Positions 32,107 through 42,911 of a stretch of 64,000 bases of DNA are shown one piece after another. The stretch is from contig JACKQL020000063.1 in the NCBI GenBank assembly GCA_018296165.2, positions 1-64,000 of the forward strand, in the 5' to 3' direction. Within the stretch, counting starts at the first letter, position 1. Each line of letters starts with the position of its first letter. The stretch is from Termitomyces sp. T153 (Eukaryota; Basidiomycota; Agaricomycetes; Agaricales; Lyophyllaceae). The position numbers were made by a program, and so were the translations under genes. The notes below the pieces were generated by a model. That model saw nothing but the letters and a program-made list of their open reading frames with translations, searched no databases and was not told the DNA's origin.

Positions 32107-33411
32107 TTGAAGTTAACCATTCTGCCAGAAACCAGAGCTCAAGCAAAACGGTGCTTGGAAAACCTTATCGAATCACCTCTGCCTTCATTCTTGACCCCTC
32201 AGCACTCTTTGCCAGCAGCCTGTCCTCAACCTCTTGCTGACAAACTCAAAACTGCTAAAAACCTTTGTGACATTAGCAAAATCCTTGCTAATTTTCCAGG
32301 TGCCTTTATTGAAAGTTTCCTTGATGCACCACTTTCACCTTTGACCCCAACCAGCTCTATCTTTTTCCCAGAAGCCCAATCTATCCCTTCATCACCAACT
32401 AACCCCCTTCCTTTGCTAAACCTGACAATCGCTAATATGAACAACAACCCTGCCACTCAGCATGCTAGAATGCCACCATGCAACGACACAACTGCACCTA
32501 AATGGGATGAGAGTCGCCCTAGGGAACTCCCCCAATACTTCAAGGAACTGTAATACCTCTTTGCTGACTGTGGCATTGCTGATGACACCCAGAAGAAGGA
32601 ATATGCATTGCAATACATCTCTTACAACACAGCAGAAACCTGGCTTGGCTTACCTGAATTTGGTGACAATATCAGCAATAATGCTCCCTGACCATATACT
32701 TACTAGGAATGGAAATCGGCAGTGCTTAGGCTGTACCCTGGCACTGATGCTAGCGGTCGTTATAACCTTGGCAACTTGGAACGACTGGTCAACTAGACTT
32801 TCAACAGTGGCTTAGCGACTTTGGGAAGGTTCTCTGATTACTACAGGGATTTCCAACGTATTGCCAGATGGTTACTTGCTAACGGTAAACTCTATTGTAA
32901 TGAGAAACGTCGCTTGTTCCAATAAGGTATCCCTATGTTGCTATGGTCCAAAATCATTTGCCACCTCGAAATCACTCTTCCCGACCACCATCCTGAGGAC
33001 CCTTACGATGTTGACCAAGTTTTTGAGGGTGCCAAATGAGTTTTAAAGGGAATGGACACCTCTATGACCAAGACCAGCAATGGCACCAGTGGTATTCCTT
33101 CACCAATTGCTAATGCACCAGCTGCCCCTTTGCCTATGCCTAAGCGAGAAACTTTGGAATTAACAACCACCACAGCAATAGTCAGCACCTTGGAATGTTT
33201 GGAAGCTCTTTTGACCAATGGTAATGCCCAACCTTGTCAACAGTTTGCTAACAGCACTTGCCACTTTTGTGGTGAAATCGGTCACACCATGGTCCAAGGC
33301 ACATGTATGAAACTGGAGCAAATGATTCAACAGGGTAAGGTCCATTGGAATGCCAAAGGAAAGATTGTTTTACCATCAGGTGCTATGATCCCTAATTATT
33401 TTGGCAAGTGA
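32107..33411 (+). pseudogene. Gag with zinc knuckle, A2
   Basis: The frame from 32,107 (MKLTILPETRAQAKRCLENL) runs 148 codons to a TAA just after LPQYFKEL. The capsid continues in frame with stops and shifts (ADGTLALMLA region, 32,700-33,040). The last frame 33,052-33,411 (MDTSMTKTSNGTSG) carries the knuckle CHFCGEIGHTMVQGTC and ends at GAMIPNYFGK. Collinear with A3 gag (16,393-15,186, minus strand). Five or more interruptions make it non-functional. Confidence 0.75.
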
Positions 33412-33417
33412 CTATAC

Positions 33418-34509
33418 ATGGAATGCATTGAGGAATGGCACAGGCTTAACCCAGGACAAATCGTTACTGGCAGACTCTCTTCCAACGCTAACCCAGATCC
33501 TGAGCAAGCGGCTATGCAGCAGTCACTAATCCACAAAGTAATGCAACAGGATGTTGCTATGAGCCAAGCACTAAGCAAGGAAGAATGGATCGAGGCTTTG
33601 GAACGTGAACTCTTTGCACTCAGGTGACCTGGCAAAAAGTTTGATGGCGTAAAAGTCCCCCACATGGCTTATTGACCAGCAAACAATACCCCAAAGGCAA
33701 CACCCCCAACTAGCAACACCTCGGCGACTTCATCCTCTTCTGATTTGACTCCAGCTCCTGCTGCTAAGCCCGCAGACAAAGGCCAAGCATCTGAATGTAC
33801 TGTTGCTAATGAACAACTGCCCGTTGCTAAGGAACCCATTGCTCAGCCTCCCATTCACCGGTTTTCTGGCATCCCTGGTTGCTATGTACCCCCTGCTAAC
33901 AGGAATTTCACTGCTCCTGACAGAACTAACAATGGCGCATATCAAACTATGCCACCCATTTACAACATTGAGCAGTCCAAGGCAGTTTTCAAACAGGTTT
34001 TAAGCACCAAGGTTACAGTATTGGTTGGCAAACTTTGCTCAGTATCACAGGACATCTGGAATCAGTTTAGAACAGCAGTTATGCCCAAACGACTAGTAGG
34101 TGCTAGCGCTAATACAGTACAAGACCCCAGCAGCATTTTCAAAGGTATATTACCGACTTTTGCCATTGAAGAACCCCAGTTTTTGCTAGGATCCAATGTC
34201 GATACCACTAACAGACTTACCTCGGATAAGGCACCTTTTGCATCTGTTGACCCCGTCAAAGCCTACATCAATTTGCTACCCCAAGGAGAAGAGCCTGTGG
34301 TGCTCACTGTCGCTAAGGATTCTCAGTCACTTTGTACTGTCATGATGCTAATCGACAACAAAGAGGAAGTGAAATGCATTCATGACAGTGGCTCTCAGAT
34401 TATTTCAATGTCAGTGGAAATTGCCAGTGACCTTGGACTATCCTATGATCCCAACATAGTTTTGAACATGCAGAGCACTAATGGATGGATGAAGAAGATA
34501 GCGACATAG
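33418..34509 (+). pseudogene. Gag-pol linker and protease region, A2
   Basis: A short frame 33,418-33,627 (MECIEEWHRLNPGQIVTGRL) precedes the frame 33,745-34,509. That second frame has the linker YNIEQSKAVFKQVLS and the retropepsin motif CIHDSGSQIISMS with its catalytic Asp intact. The sequence then jumps from NMQSTNG into later pol DNA. Compared with A3, about 180 bp of the protease C-terminus appears deleted at about 34,484. Confidence 0.65.
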
Positions 34510-36505
34510 CGATCATTATCAGCTATGACCATTCAACTGGTCTAGCGACTTGTATAGCTTCTTGTGAATTGGACAACAACATTTTACTTACTAATTCTGA
34601 CACACAGACTAATCCTGTGCTAGCATACCTTTACGCTATGGCTAGCGACATATCTGATTTGTCCCTTCCACCTCGTTCTTATCTGGTTTTCTGCTGATAC
34701 ATCTAATCCCTTGATTCTTGGACAGACTTTACCACTTGATACACACATTACAGACACTACCCCCACCTACGTTAACATTCCATTCCCTGCTCAGCTTGTC
34801 ACTAACAAACCCCCTAAGCGAAGAGGAGTTCAAGTAAAGAAGAAGTACAAACCCATCGCCATGAAAACCAAACCAGTTGCCAGCCACATTAGTGAGGATT
34901 TCCAAATTGAGCGCCAGATTATTGGCAATCTGCTAGTGACAATCCCTCAGCTCAATCCAAATCCACCACCTTTCATCCTGACAAAGCAATTCACTAGTGA
35001 ACGACAAGTGAAACTTGTTAAGGACCATGACACAGGATTCCTCACTACCAGCAAAATCAATGTACTAGTTGACATGGTTGCCAAGCAGGAAAAAGCTTTT
35101 GCTTGGGAAGATTCCAAATGAGGAAGTTTGCGCCCTGACTTTTTCCCACCAGTATGCATACTGACAATTCTGCATGTACCATGGGTCCAGCATAATTGCC
35201 CCATACCCCCAGGACTAGAAAAGGAAGTATGCGAGATTATTTGTAACAAGATTAGCGCTGGTGTTTACAAACCTTCAAACTCCGCTTACCGCTTGCAATG
35301 GTTTTGTGTTCTCAAGAAGAATGGTAAGCTCAGAATTGTGCACAGTCTTAAGCTGCTAAACTGTGTCACCATTCACCATTCTGGAGTACCATCCTTTCCA
35401 GACCACATTGCAGAATCTTTTGCTGGACGCATCTGTGGTGCCACTCTCAACCTCTATGTTGGCTATGACGAGTGACTTATTGACCCCACTTCATGTGACT
35501 TAACAACATTCCAGACTCTGTTTGGCACTCTTTGCTTAGTAACCTTGCTGATGGGATGGACCAACTCTGTACCTATTTTTCATGACAACATTACTTTCAT
35601 TTTGCAGCTAGAGATCCCCCATAACGTGCTCAGCTTTATCAACAATGTTGGCACTAAAGGACCCAAGGACTGGAAGATTGTTAATGGTAAACCTGCTAAG
35701 CATCCCGCTAATCCAAACATTTGCCTAGCGCTATGGGAGTTCTTTGAGCTTCTCAACAGGGTTCTCCAGTGAATGAAATATTGCAGTGGCACTTTTTCTG
35801 GTCACAAACTTGTTCTTTGTACCCCGACTTTCAAGATTTTAGGTCATGTTTGCACTCCTAGCGGTTGAATCCCTGACGAGTCACTTAGCCCTAATTGAGC
35901 GGTGGGGCCCTTGCAAGTTGCTATCGGAAGTCCGAGCCTTTCTGGGCACAGTTGGGGTACTTAGGATTTTTGTCAAGAACTTTGCCCATTGAGCCAACAA
36001 CCTAACGAAACTTACTCACGTTGGCGTCCCTTTTGAATTTGGCCCTGACTAGATAAATGCTCATTGTGACCTCATGAAAGCCTTACAAGATGCTAAGCCC
36101 CTAGTTCCTATTGACTATGAATCACCTGACCCTGTCATCTTAGCAGTGGACACCTCATACATAGTGGTCGGATATTACTTTTGCCAGTGCACAAGCAACA
36201 ATTGCAAGGAATGCCACTACAACCGCTTTGGATTGATGACACTAAATGACAGAGAAGCCAGATTCAGTCAGCCCAAGTTGGAACTCTATGGCCTTTATCA
36301 AGTGCTACAAGCTTTACAGATGTACCTCATTGGTGTTAGGAACCTTATCATCAAAGTTGATGCTTGCTACATTAAGGGTATGCTTCAGAACCCTGACATC
36401 CAGCCTTTTGCTAGCATGAACCACTGGATTATGGTGATTTTGATGTTTCACTTCAAGCTGGTCCATGTCAAAGGAACTTTCCATGGCCCTGATGGTCTTT
36501 TGTGA
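34485..36505 (+). pseudogene. Reverse transcriptase and RNase H, A2
   Basis: Successive frames cover the connector (IIISYDHSTGLATCIASCE), a basic stretch (KPPKRRGVQVKKKYKP) and the polymerase (ISAGVYKPSNSAYRLQWFCV, KKNGKLRIVHSLKLLNCVT). Next come GATLNLYVGYDE, then a TGA and MGWTNSVPIFHDNITFIL. The box expected as YxDD reads FINNVGTKGPK, so both catalytic Asp are Asn. RNase H (36,074-36,505) shows VILAVDTSYIVVGYYFCQ, SQPKLELYGLYQVLQAL and IIKVDACYIKGML. At least five stops lie between 35,470 and 36,060. Confidence 0.75.
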
Positions 36506-37679
36506 TGCCCGCCACAGTCTGGCAACCCTCCAGTTGACAATAGCGACAACTCCATTTATGAGAATTGGATAGACCGCTTACATGGGTTCATTCACCAAGT
36601 TCAGCTACCACTGCCGCTACTTTGCCAAGTTTCCATGGCTTCCCATCACCTACCTCCTTTAGTCAAGTACCCTTATTCGCATCCTTTGGCAACATTTCCC
36701 AGTGACACTGACACTCTCCCACAATTAGCGACCAGCAACGATATTCTGCCTTTCCAAGATGATGGCACCACTACTTATAGCGACGTACCTCGCAGTGCCA
36801 AAGCTGTCACCAGCAATGCTCGCATACTTCTAGTGGAGAAATGGCTACACAATCTTGCCAGACCTGAAGGCCTTGGCAGTTACCTACTTGGCAAAGAAGT
36901 ATAACTTGCACCACATCCGGATCTCTGGTTACAATAAGCGTGCTAATGGAATAGTCGAGCGGCCCCATTTCAATGTTCACCAAGCCCTCTTCAAAGTGGT
37001 TGACGGTGATCAGTCCAGGTGGAGTACTGCTACTTACTCTGTATTTTGGTCAGAACAGGTTACTGTTCACAAGCGAATGGGTTGCTCCCCCTACTTTGCG
37101 ACAACCGGCACCCATCCTCTCTTGCCAGCCAACATAGTAGAAGCGACATATTTGCAACTGCCGCCAAACTTGCTATTGTCAACAACAGACCTCATAGCCC
37201 GCCAAGCAATTGATCTTCAACATCGCCAAGAGGATCTCGACTGCCTTCACAGTCATGTTCTTAGCGCTCATTGCCTAGCAGCCATTTGCTTCGAAACAGA
37301 ACACGCTGCTATGATCTGTGATTACAACTTCAAAGCAGGCGACCTTGTACTGATGAGGAATACTAGAATTGAGGTAACGCATAACAAGAAGATGAAGCCT
37401 CATTACCTAGGCCCCTTAGTGGTAATCTCTTGCAACCGTGGAGGCGCTTACATTATTTGTGAACTAGATGGCTCCGTACTGCATTGTCCTGTTGCTGCCT
37501 TTTGTTTAGTCCCCTATTTTGCTAGAGAACACATAATAGTGCCTAGCAACGCTTTCGACATTGACACCTCTCAACTCAGAGAACTGGAGCAAACTGAACT
37601 TGTCAACAACAATGATACTGGTGATGTAGCCAGTGAAGAGGAAAGCTACCTTTCACTAAGCCTTAGCAACTTATCTTGA
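36506..37679 (+). pseudogene. Integrase, A2, lacking its zinc-binding domain and first catalytic residues
   Basis: After RNase H there is a degraded linker (36,506-36,850). From 36,855 an open frame of 274 codons resumes in the integrase core at LAKKYNLHHIRISGYNKRANG. The catalytic Glu is kept in NGIVERPHF, and the C-terminal FKAGDLVLMRNTRIE tail is intact to TGA at 37,679. The zinc-binding HHCC segment and the two Asp of the DDE triad are not found between RNase H and this point. The junction (LARPEGLG next to VTYLAKK) therefore looks like an internal deletion of several hundred bp. Confidence 0.75.
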
Positions 37680-37946
37680 CTCTGCCTTGTTTCTTATTGT
37701 TCCTATCTGTATTATCCAGAAAAACTGTCAAAAAAAAAAAAAAATACCTTACAAAAACATTAAGTCCTTTCACTTCACTACTCTTTCATTTTTAGCCTTT
37801 CACAGACATTCTACTTTACTAATTTCTTGTGTCAATGCTGCACTTGGCCATTCAGTCGCCAGTATGTAATACCCCATTGATCTTGCTTTTGTTCTGTTGG
37901 GTTTCTCTCAGACTCTGAATCATTGCCAAGTATTATACATTTTGGG

Positions 37947-37961
37947 GCCCCTTAAGGGGGC
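37947..37961. other. GC-rich palindrome between convergent genes (A2)
   Basis: GCCCCTTAAGGGGGC is identical to 704-718 in A1, although the surrounding non-coding sequence has drifted. It lies between the pol stop (37,679) and the end of the opposite-strand gene (38,019). A run of 16 A residues is at 37,728-37,743. Confidence 0.55.
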
Positions 37962-38018
37962 TAGTCTGTATTCATACTATGAAAACTAAAAAAAATTGTA
38001 TACAGGAGGCAACTGGCA

Positions 38019-39996
38019 CTAAGAGTCAAGGTCAGCGTTGTCATTAGGCACCTCCACTAGATCCTCTGCCTCCTCCCAGTTTCCTTCCCCAATGTTGTTC
38101 TCCTCCTGCCAGGCCAGGAAGGCCTGACAGTCACGCCGATATCCCACCAGAGTCACCAATGTTTGCTTGGCAACAGTGTAACAGGCCTGCACTGCTAACA
38201 ACTCTTCCCTGGCAGCCTTCAGCTCCCTCTGGAACTGCCATTCCACTCCCGCCACTCTCTTGTCAAAATCTGCTAGCGATGCCGCTGACATTAGCAGCAT
38301 TGGCCAACCCAGATCCTTGCCCAACCACTCCAGCTTGTTGTTGCCAACCTGGTGCAATGGCGTATCACTCCAGGTCCCCTAGCAAAGTGGTTAGTGATCA
38401 AGAAGATAGCAAAAGGAAAGAACTTACCTGTCATTGGACTTCAACCTCCTCAGCCCTTTCCTTCTCCTCCTCCTCCTTGATGGCAGCTGGGGCAGCCTCG
38501 AACTCCTCCTCACCCTTGACCTCCATGTTGCTCACCTCCTGCTCCACCTTAGCAACCATTGCTAAGGGAGTTGTCTCCCTCATCTCCATGTCCCCCTCTC
38601 CCTCCTCACTAGTGACTATTCAGGGCCGCTTAGTGCTAGCAACTGATGCAGGACTTGCTGCTTGTTGTTGTGCCAGAGGCACTTTGTCATTGTTGTTGTT
38701 GTCACTGCCATTGTCGCCACCATCCTCATCACTCTCCACCCACTCCTCACTCTTTGCCTTAGCGCCCCTGCTACTCCCACTCGTCAAATGCTTGATCTCA
38801 ATGGGCTCCCTTCTTCTTGCTAACTCCCGCTGTCACTCCACAAAAGCCCTTGCATTCCTTACTGATGCTGCCTTCATTGCTATCTTCTTAGCAAACTTGC
38901 CGCCAGTACTCCTCAACGACCATCCACTGTGCGAGCAGCTTTTCCTTGTGCTGTCACAACAATAACAGGGCTGGACCCCCATGGGGTACCAGCAGCCCTC
39001 TGGGTCATTATTGGCCCAGCAGTTGTCGCACTAGAAGAAGTTGTTAGCGATGAGGAAAGAAACAATTGCTAAGTGCTTACTGCCCCTTGCATGTGCTTAT
39101 ACTCTTGTTGCTTCTCTAGCGACACCATTACCTTTTCTTTTGCCTTCTCCAGCTTCACCCCAGCTTCCAGTCCTGTATCCACTACTGTCGAGGCCTTTTG
39201 CCAATGGAGAAGAGTTGCCAAGCATTTATCAGTAAACAATTCCTCAATTTGTTCCTGCCAGAGAAGTTAGCAAATGTCACCAAGAGTGAGCAAAAAAGAA
39301 GAAAGGACTCACCTCAATATCCTCATCCTCCTCGTCTCGTGCCTTTCCCTTCCCTTTCCCTTTGCTCCTCAGGGTTGTTGCCAAGCCCCTAGCAATGCCG
39401 CCAACCACAGCCTTGGGAGTCAAGGGGCCTGCCTCTTGAATGTCCCCACAATTTGCTGCCTCCTCACCCCTGCGACCCTTGCTCCATCCCTCCCCCCTCA
39501 CCACCACTAACACACCTACTGGGTGCTGGAAGAGAAACTGGTCATTTGGTGACAAGTCTTCAAAAAGCTGACATACCTTAGCAGTGTCGCTAGTGCTAGC
39601 AACTACCGGGGCACTAACCATCATTTCCACGGTTAGGTCATCCATGAGGAACTCCAGAGAGGGATTGACCAGAGCCTAGCAAACATGTTAGAAATGTTGC
39701 TAAGAAGACAAAAAAAAGAAACTTACGAAGTGAACGTTGAATGGGCAAACCCATTCCTCCCCCTTGTACTGCTCATATAGTTGGCAACACTACCTCTCAA
39801 CGGTCGCCAACTCCGGCCACTCAACTCCACTCCCCGTAGTCTTGAACCACTGCAGCCATGTCTGAAAGATAGCGGTGACTGCCAAGCAAGGATCCTTTGC
39901 CAAGGATGCATGAGCCACAGTGAGTGATCGGTCAACCCAATCGAGAAAAGCATGGGCCATAGTAATTTTTTCAAGCTGAGAGGCGAGGTCAGACAT
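38019..39996 (-). pseudogene. Opposite-strand accessory gene of family A (A2 copy)
   Basis: Five exons on the minus strand: 39,996-39,727 (MSDLASQLEKITMAHAFLDW), 39,675-39,313, 39,254-39,081, 39,030-38,429 and 38,377-38,019. The introns are 51, 58, 50 and 51 bp and begin GTAAG or GTGAG and end AG. Exon 4 opens with a cysteine cluster, CDNCWANNDPEGCW, then CYCCDSTRKSC. Exon 5 has a Leu/Glu/Ala helix (REELLAVQACYTVAKQTL) and an acidic C-terminus. Exon 3 is intact here although stopped in A1. Stops remain in exon 1 (after ATVER) and exon 4, so this copy is also broken. Together A1 and A2 define one conserved five-exon gene of unknown function, carried inside the retroelement but transcribed against it. 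Confidence 0.7.
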
Positions 39997-40154
39997 AGCA
40001 ATAAGATTGAGATACTAGAGGAAGGTGGGGTGATGAAGTTCAAGCAATACTGCCAGCCAGTTTTATTCAAATCCCTCTGGCACACGGACCAAGCAATCAA
40101 GCACGTGATTTTGGGGTTGACTGAGGACAGTCAATATTTCAGTATGGGGGAGGA

Positions 40155-41216
40155 TGATGAGCCCCAGTTATTGCTGAGCACCATTTTTGGCATTTTGAAC
40201 TTAGCAGCAGCTGACTACTTTGAATTTGGCACAAGTCACAACACTCAGCACATGGGACCCAGCCCAAGGGTTGGACCAAAGCACAAGACTTTTTGATCAC
40301 AAGAAATATCACATAGAGCCTGGAACTTGGGCCTGGAACATCAAGGCCTAGATCTTTCTTAGTGACAATTATTAGCAACTTTAGCGACTCTGGTGACAAA
40401 ACAGTGTTCTCTTACTATATATGGACATATTACCAGATGCATACCTTTTTACTATCATTCCCCTTGCCAAGCTTACCAACATACTTGAACAGCATCTATG
40501 CTTCAGGTATTGACATTGGACTTGCTCTTTTTGGATTCATTTGCATTTATATGCCATAGAGACTTCACTTATGGTTTTTCACCTAGTTACAGACTGACAC
40601 CTCATATGGACCACAAACACAGTAACAGACACCATTGCCAGTGGCAACTATTTGCTTACTTTCCCATACTATACTTTAGAAACATATAAATACTGCCTGT
40701 ACATAGACACTACCCCATCATAGCAAAATGGAACAGAGAACCCCCATCAGTGTTGACTAGTTGCTCTCTCTAAGCTTACCAGCTTAAGATTTCACTTTGC
40801 TTCTTTTGTTCCTCTATTGCTCTTGACTTTGGCTTAGCAACAAGCCTTCTTGACTTCGACCTCAACCTAGTGTGGTGCCAACTGCAGGTGCCTATTCATG
40901 TTATTTTGACTTAGCAACATTAGCGACTACAGCTAGCAACTAGTTCATGTTTGTTTTCTGATTTTAGTCTTCTTATTACTGCCTTCCCCCCTTTTTCCTA
41001 CCCTATCCCCTCACTCTTCCTACCTCCATTAGGGGTACACGTTGTCTTAGTGACGTTATTTCTCTTTACCCATTTTCTTTCCTTATTGTCACTAGCGACT
41101 TCAGCTAGCAATAGTGACTTCTTTTGACTTCACCTCACAACACAACTTTTGCTCTAGTTCTCTGGGACAGTTACTGACTTGCCCTCAATCATTAACTTTC
41201 TACTGCCAGCTATCCT
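40155..41216 (+). repeat. 3' LTR of A2, right end deleted
   Basis: It starts TGATGAGCCCC just after the purine tract GGGGGAGGA (40,146-40,154). It matches 30,951-32,002 and stops at CAGCTATCCT, about 80 bp before the expected GGAGCACATCA end. The next bases are D pol sequence. The first 150 bp differ from the 5' LTR at about 15 positions, all transitions; the next 900 bp are almost identical. Confidence 0.85.
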
Positions 41217-41935
41217 CCCTGCCCTCCTTTGCAGAGCTTTGAGCTAGCTAGACCACATCCCAGTAGCTAGCCCAGGCATTTGCTGCTAACTTTATGCTTT
41301 GGGCATTTCAGGACATTGTGCATCCATACTTCCATGTATTTGAGGACATATTTTCTAAGGCCTCATTTGACTTGCTCTTAGAGCACAAATAGTGGGACCA
41401 TGCCATTGAACTAATGCCAGATTTTAAGCCCTCAAGCTGTAAGGTCTACCCACTGCTGCCTAAGGAGCAGGATGAGCTCAACACCTTCTTGCAAGAGAAC
41501 TTGGACTCTAGTCACATCCACCTCTCTAAATCCTCAATGGCTTTTCCAGTCTTTTTCATCAAAAAGAAGGATGGCTCACTCCGCCTGTTCCAGGACTACT
41601 AGGTTCTCAATGCTATGACCATGAAGAACTGCTGCTCCCTCCTCCTCATCTCTGAGCTCATCAGTAACCTCTGAAGTGCATGGTACTTCACTAAACTGGA
41701 TGTCTGGTGAAGCTACAACAATGTGTGAATCCACAAAGGAGACAAATAAAAGGCCACCTCCCAGACTAACTGGGGATTGTTGGAACCTCTCATCATGTTC
41801 TTCAGACTCACCAATAGTCCAGCCACCTTCTAGACAATGATGAACAATATCTTTTGGAACCTTATTGCTGAAGGCATTGTATGCATATGCCTTGATAACA
41901 TTCTTATCTATACCAAAATGTTGGAGGAGCATTGC
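41217..41935 (+). pseudogene. Reverse transcriptase, first part, element D
   Basis: A plus-strand reading with stops gives [38 protein letters not shown] and [16 protein letters not shown], then FFRLTNSPATF and CLDNILIYT (YxDD changed to CLDN). It ends at EEHCC, where E begins. The rest of the domain continues at 52,734. The homologous stretch in D' is 45,500-46,130. Confidence 0.75.
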
Positions 41936-42438
41936 TGTGAGAGAAATACTTGCCAGTCCAAGCACTCAATCAACTGGTCTAAAAGGGCACAATGTCTAAG
42001 CTATTGGACATGCTGACTGGCTCTATATATACTGAAGTGGTCCTCTTACATCAGCCCCTTTTTCTAGAGGTGGACAACTCAGCTACCTTCAGTCGAGAGG
42101 TCACACATCTGTTAGAATGGAAGCTGGACTAGAGAAAAGACTACACTATATAATATAGTTACTCCTCAGGCATTGCCTGTAAGCCACAGTCAAGTTTTTC
42201 TTTAAATGCACAGTATCAAAAGTACTATCACATGACTAGGCCAGCAACTTCTAATCACATGACTCTGAATAAAGTGCATCTTAGGAGAATTGAACTAGTG
42301 ACCTTGTAGCTTGGACATTCTGTAAGAGGAACACTTGCTAGTCCAAGCATTCAACCAACTAGCCCAAAAGGGCACAATATCCAAGCTGTTGGACATGCTG
42401 ACTGGCTTTATATATAGTGAAGTGGTCCTCTTACATCA
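41936..42438 (-). mobile_element. 503 bp LTR mini-element E (TRIM-like) with tRNA-like segment
   Basis: Two 118 bp direct repeats (41,936-42,053 and 42,321-42,438), about 88 percent identical, begin TGTGAGAG/TGTAAGAG and end TACATCA on the + strand. They enclose 267 bp with no coding capacity. Read on the minus strand, a purine tract AGAAAAAGGGGC abuts the downstream repeat, as expected for a 3' LTR, and each repeat has a TATATATA box. The minus strand also shows an A-box-like GGGCTAGTTGGTTGAATGC inside the LTR and a B-box-like AGTTCAATTCTCC about 70 bp on. It lies in D reverse transcriptase, next to ATTGC (41,931-41,935). Confidence 0.6.
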
Positions 42439-42440
42439 GA

Positions 42441-42793
42441 TGTCAGGGAACTGCCAACACATGTGTTTTAGTCAGGTGATTGGTCACATGATTAGTTGCC
42501 ATGTGCATTCTGTGCAAAAGTCACATGGCAAGGTATGCACATATTTTGGTCATGTGATTAGTCATATGATCAGTTGCCATGTGCATTTTGTGCAGAAGCC
42601 ACATGGTAAGGTCATGTGACTTGAGTAGATTCTCCAAACCCTGGCATTGGAGGTCCTCAGACTTGTTCTCTTTGGATCTCTCTCTGCTAGATGTGTAGTC
42701 CTACTTGCAAACATTGTACTGTGCTGAATAGACTTTGGATCTCCCTCTGCCAGTTGTGTGATTGAGCCACAGCCTCCAGAGGTTGCCCTTACA
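42441..42793 (+). repeat. 5' LTR of D'
   Basis: TGTCAGGGAACTGCC to GGTTGCCCTTACA. The right third resembles the D LTR. The left part instead holds two roughly 78 bp repeats with 'GGTCATGTGATTAGTCA' and 'TGCCATGTGCATT' cores. Confidence 0.8.
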
Positions 42794-42911
42794 GCAGAAC
42801 AAGTCTCTAGATTTGGTTTGGGAGCTCCCTTTCTTAATTACCTGAGCTTCTACCTAGTTCCTCAAAAGGTCTCTCTCCTACTAGTATCTTAGTACCCCCT
42901 ATATTTCTCTT

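Larger units (their letters stand above)
30951..41216 (+). mobile_element. Family A retrotransposon A2 (near full length)
   Basis: A 10.3 kb plus-strand copy with 5' LTR, primer-binding region, gag, protease, reverse transcriptase and RNase H, an integrase missing its first part, a conserved palindrome, the opposite-strand gene, a purine tract and a 3' LTR. The left border abuts D protease sequence. At the right border the last 80 bp or so of the LTR and about 145 bp of D are deleted, so no target duplication survives. It provides the reference order for A1 and A3. Confidence 0.85.

Noticed and set aside
42240..42442. A genuine tRNA gene on the minus strand
   Set aside because: A and B box-like strings exist, but no full cloverleaf with acceptor stem could be folded by eye, and the strings straddle an LTR-like repeat. 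It is reported as tRNA-like only.
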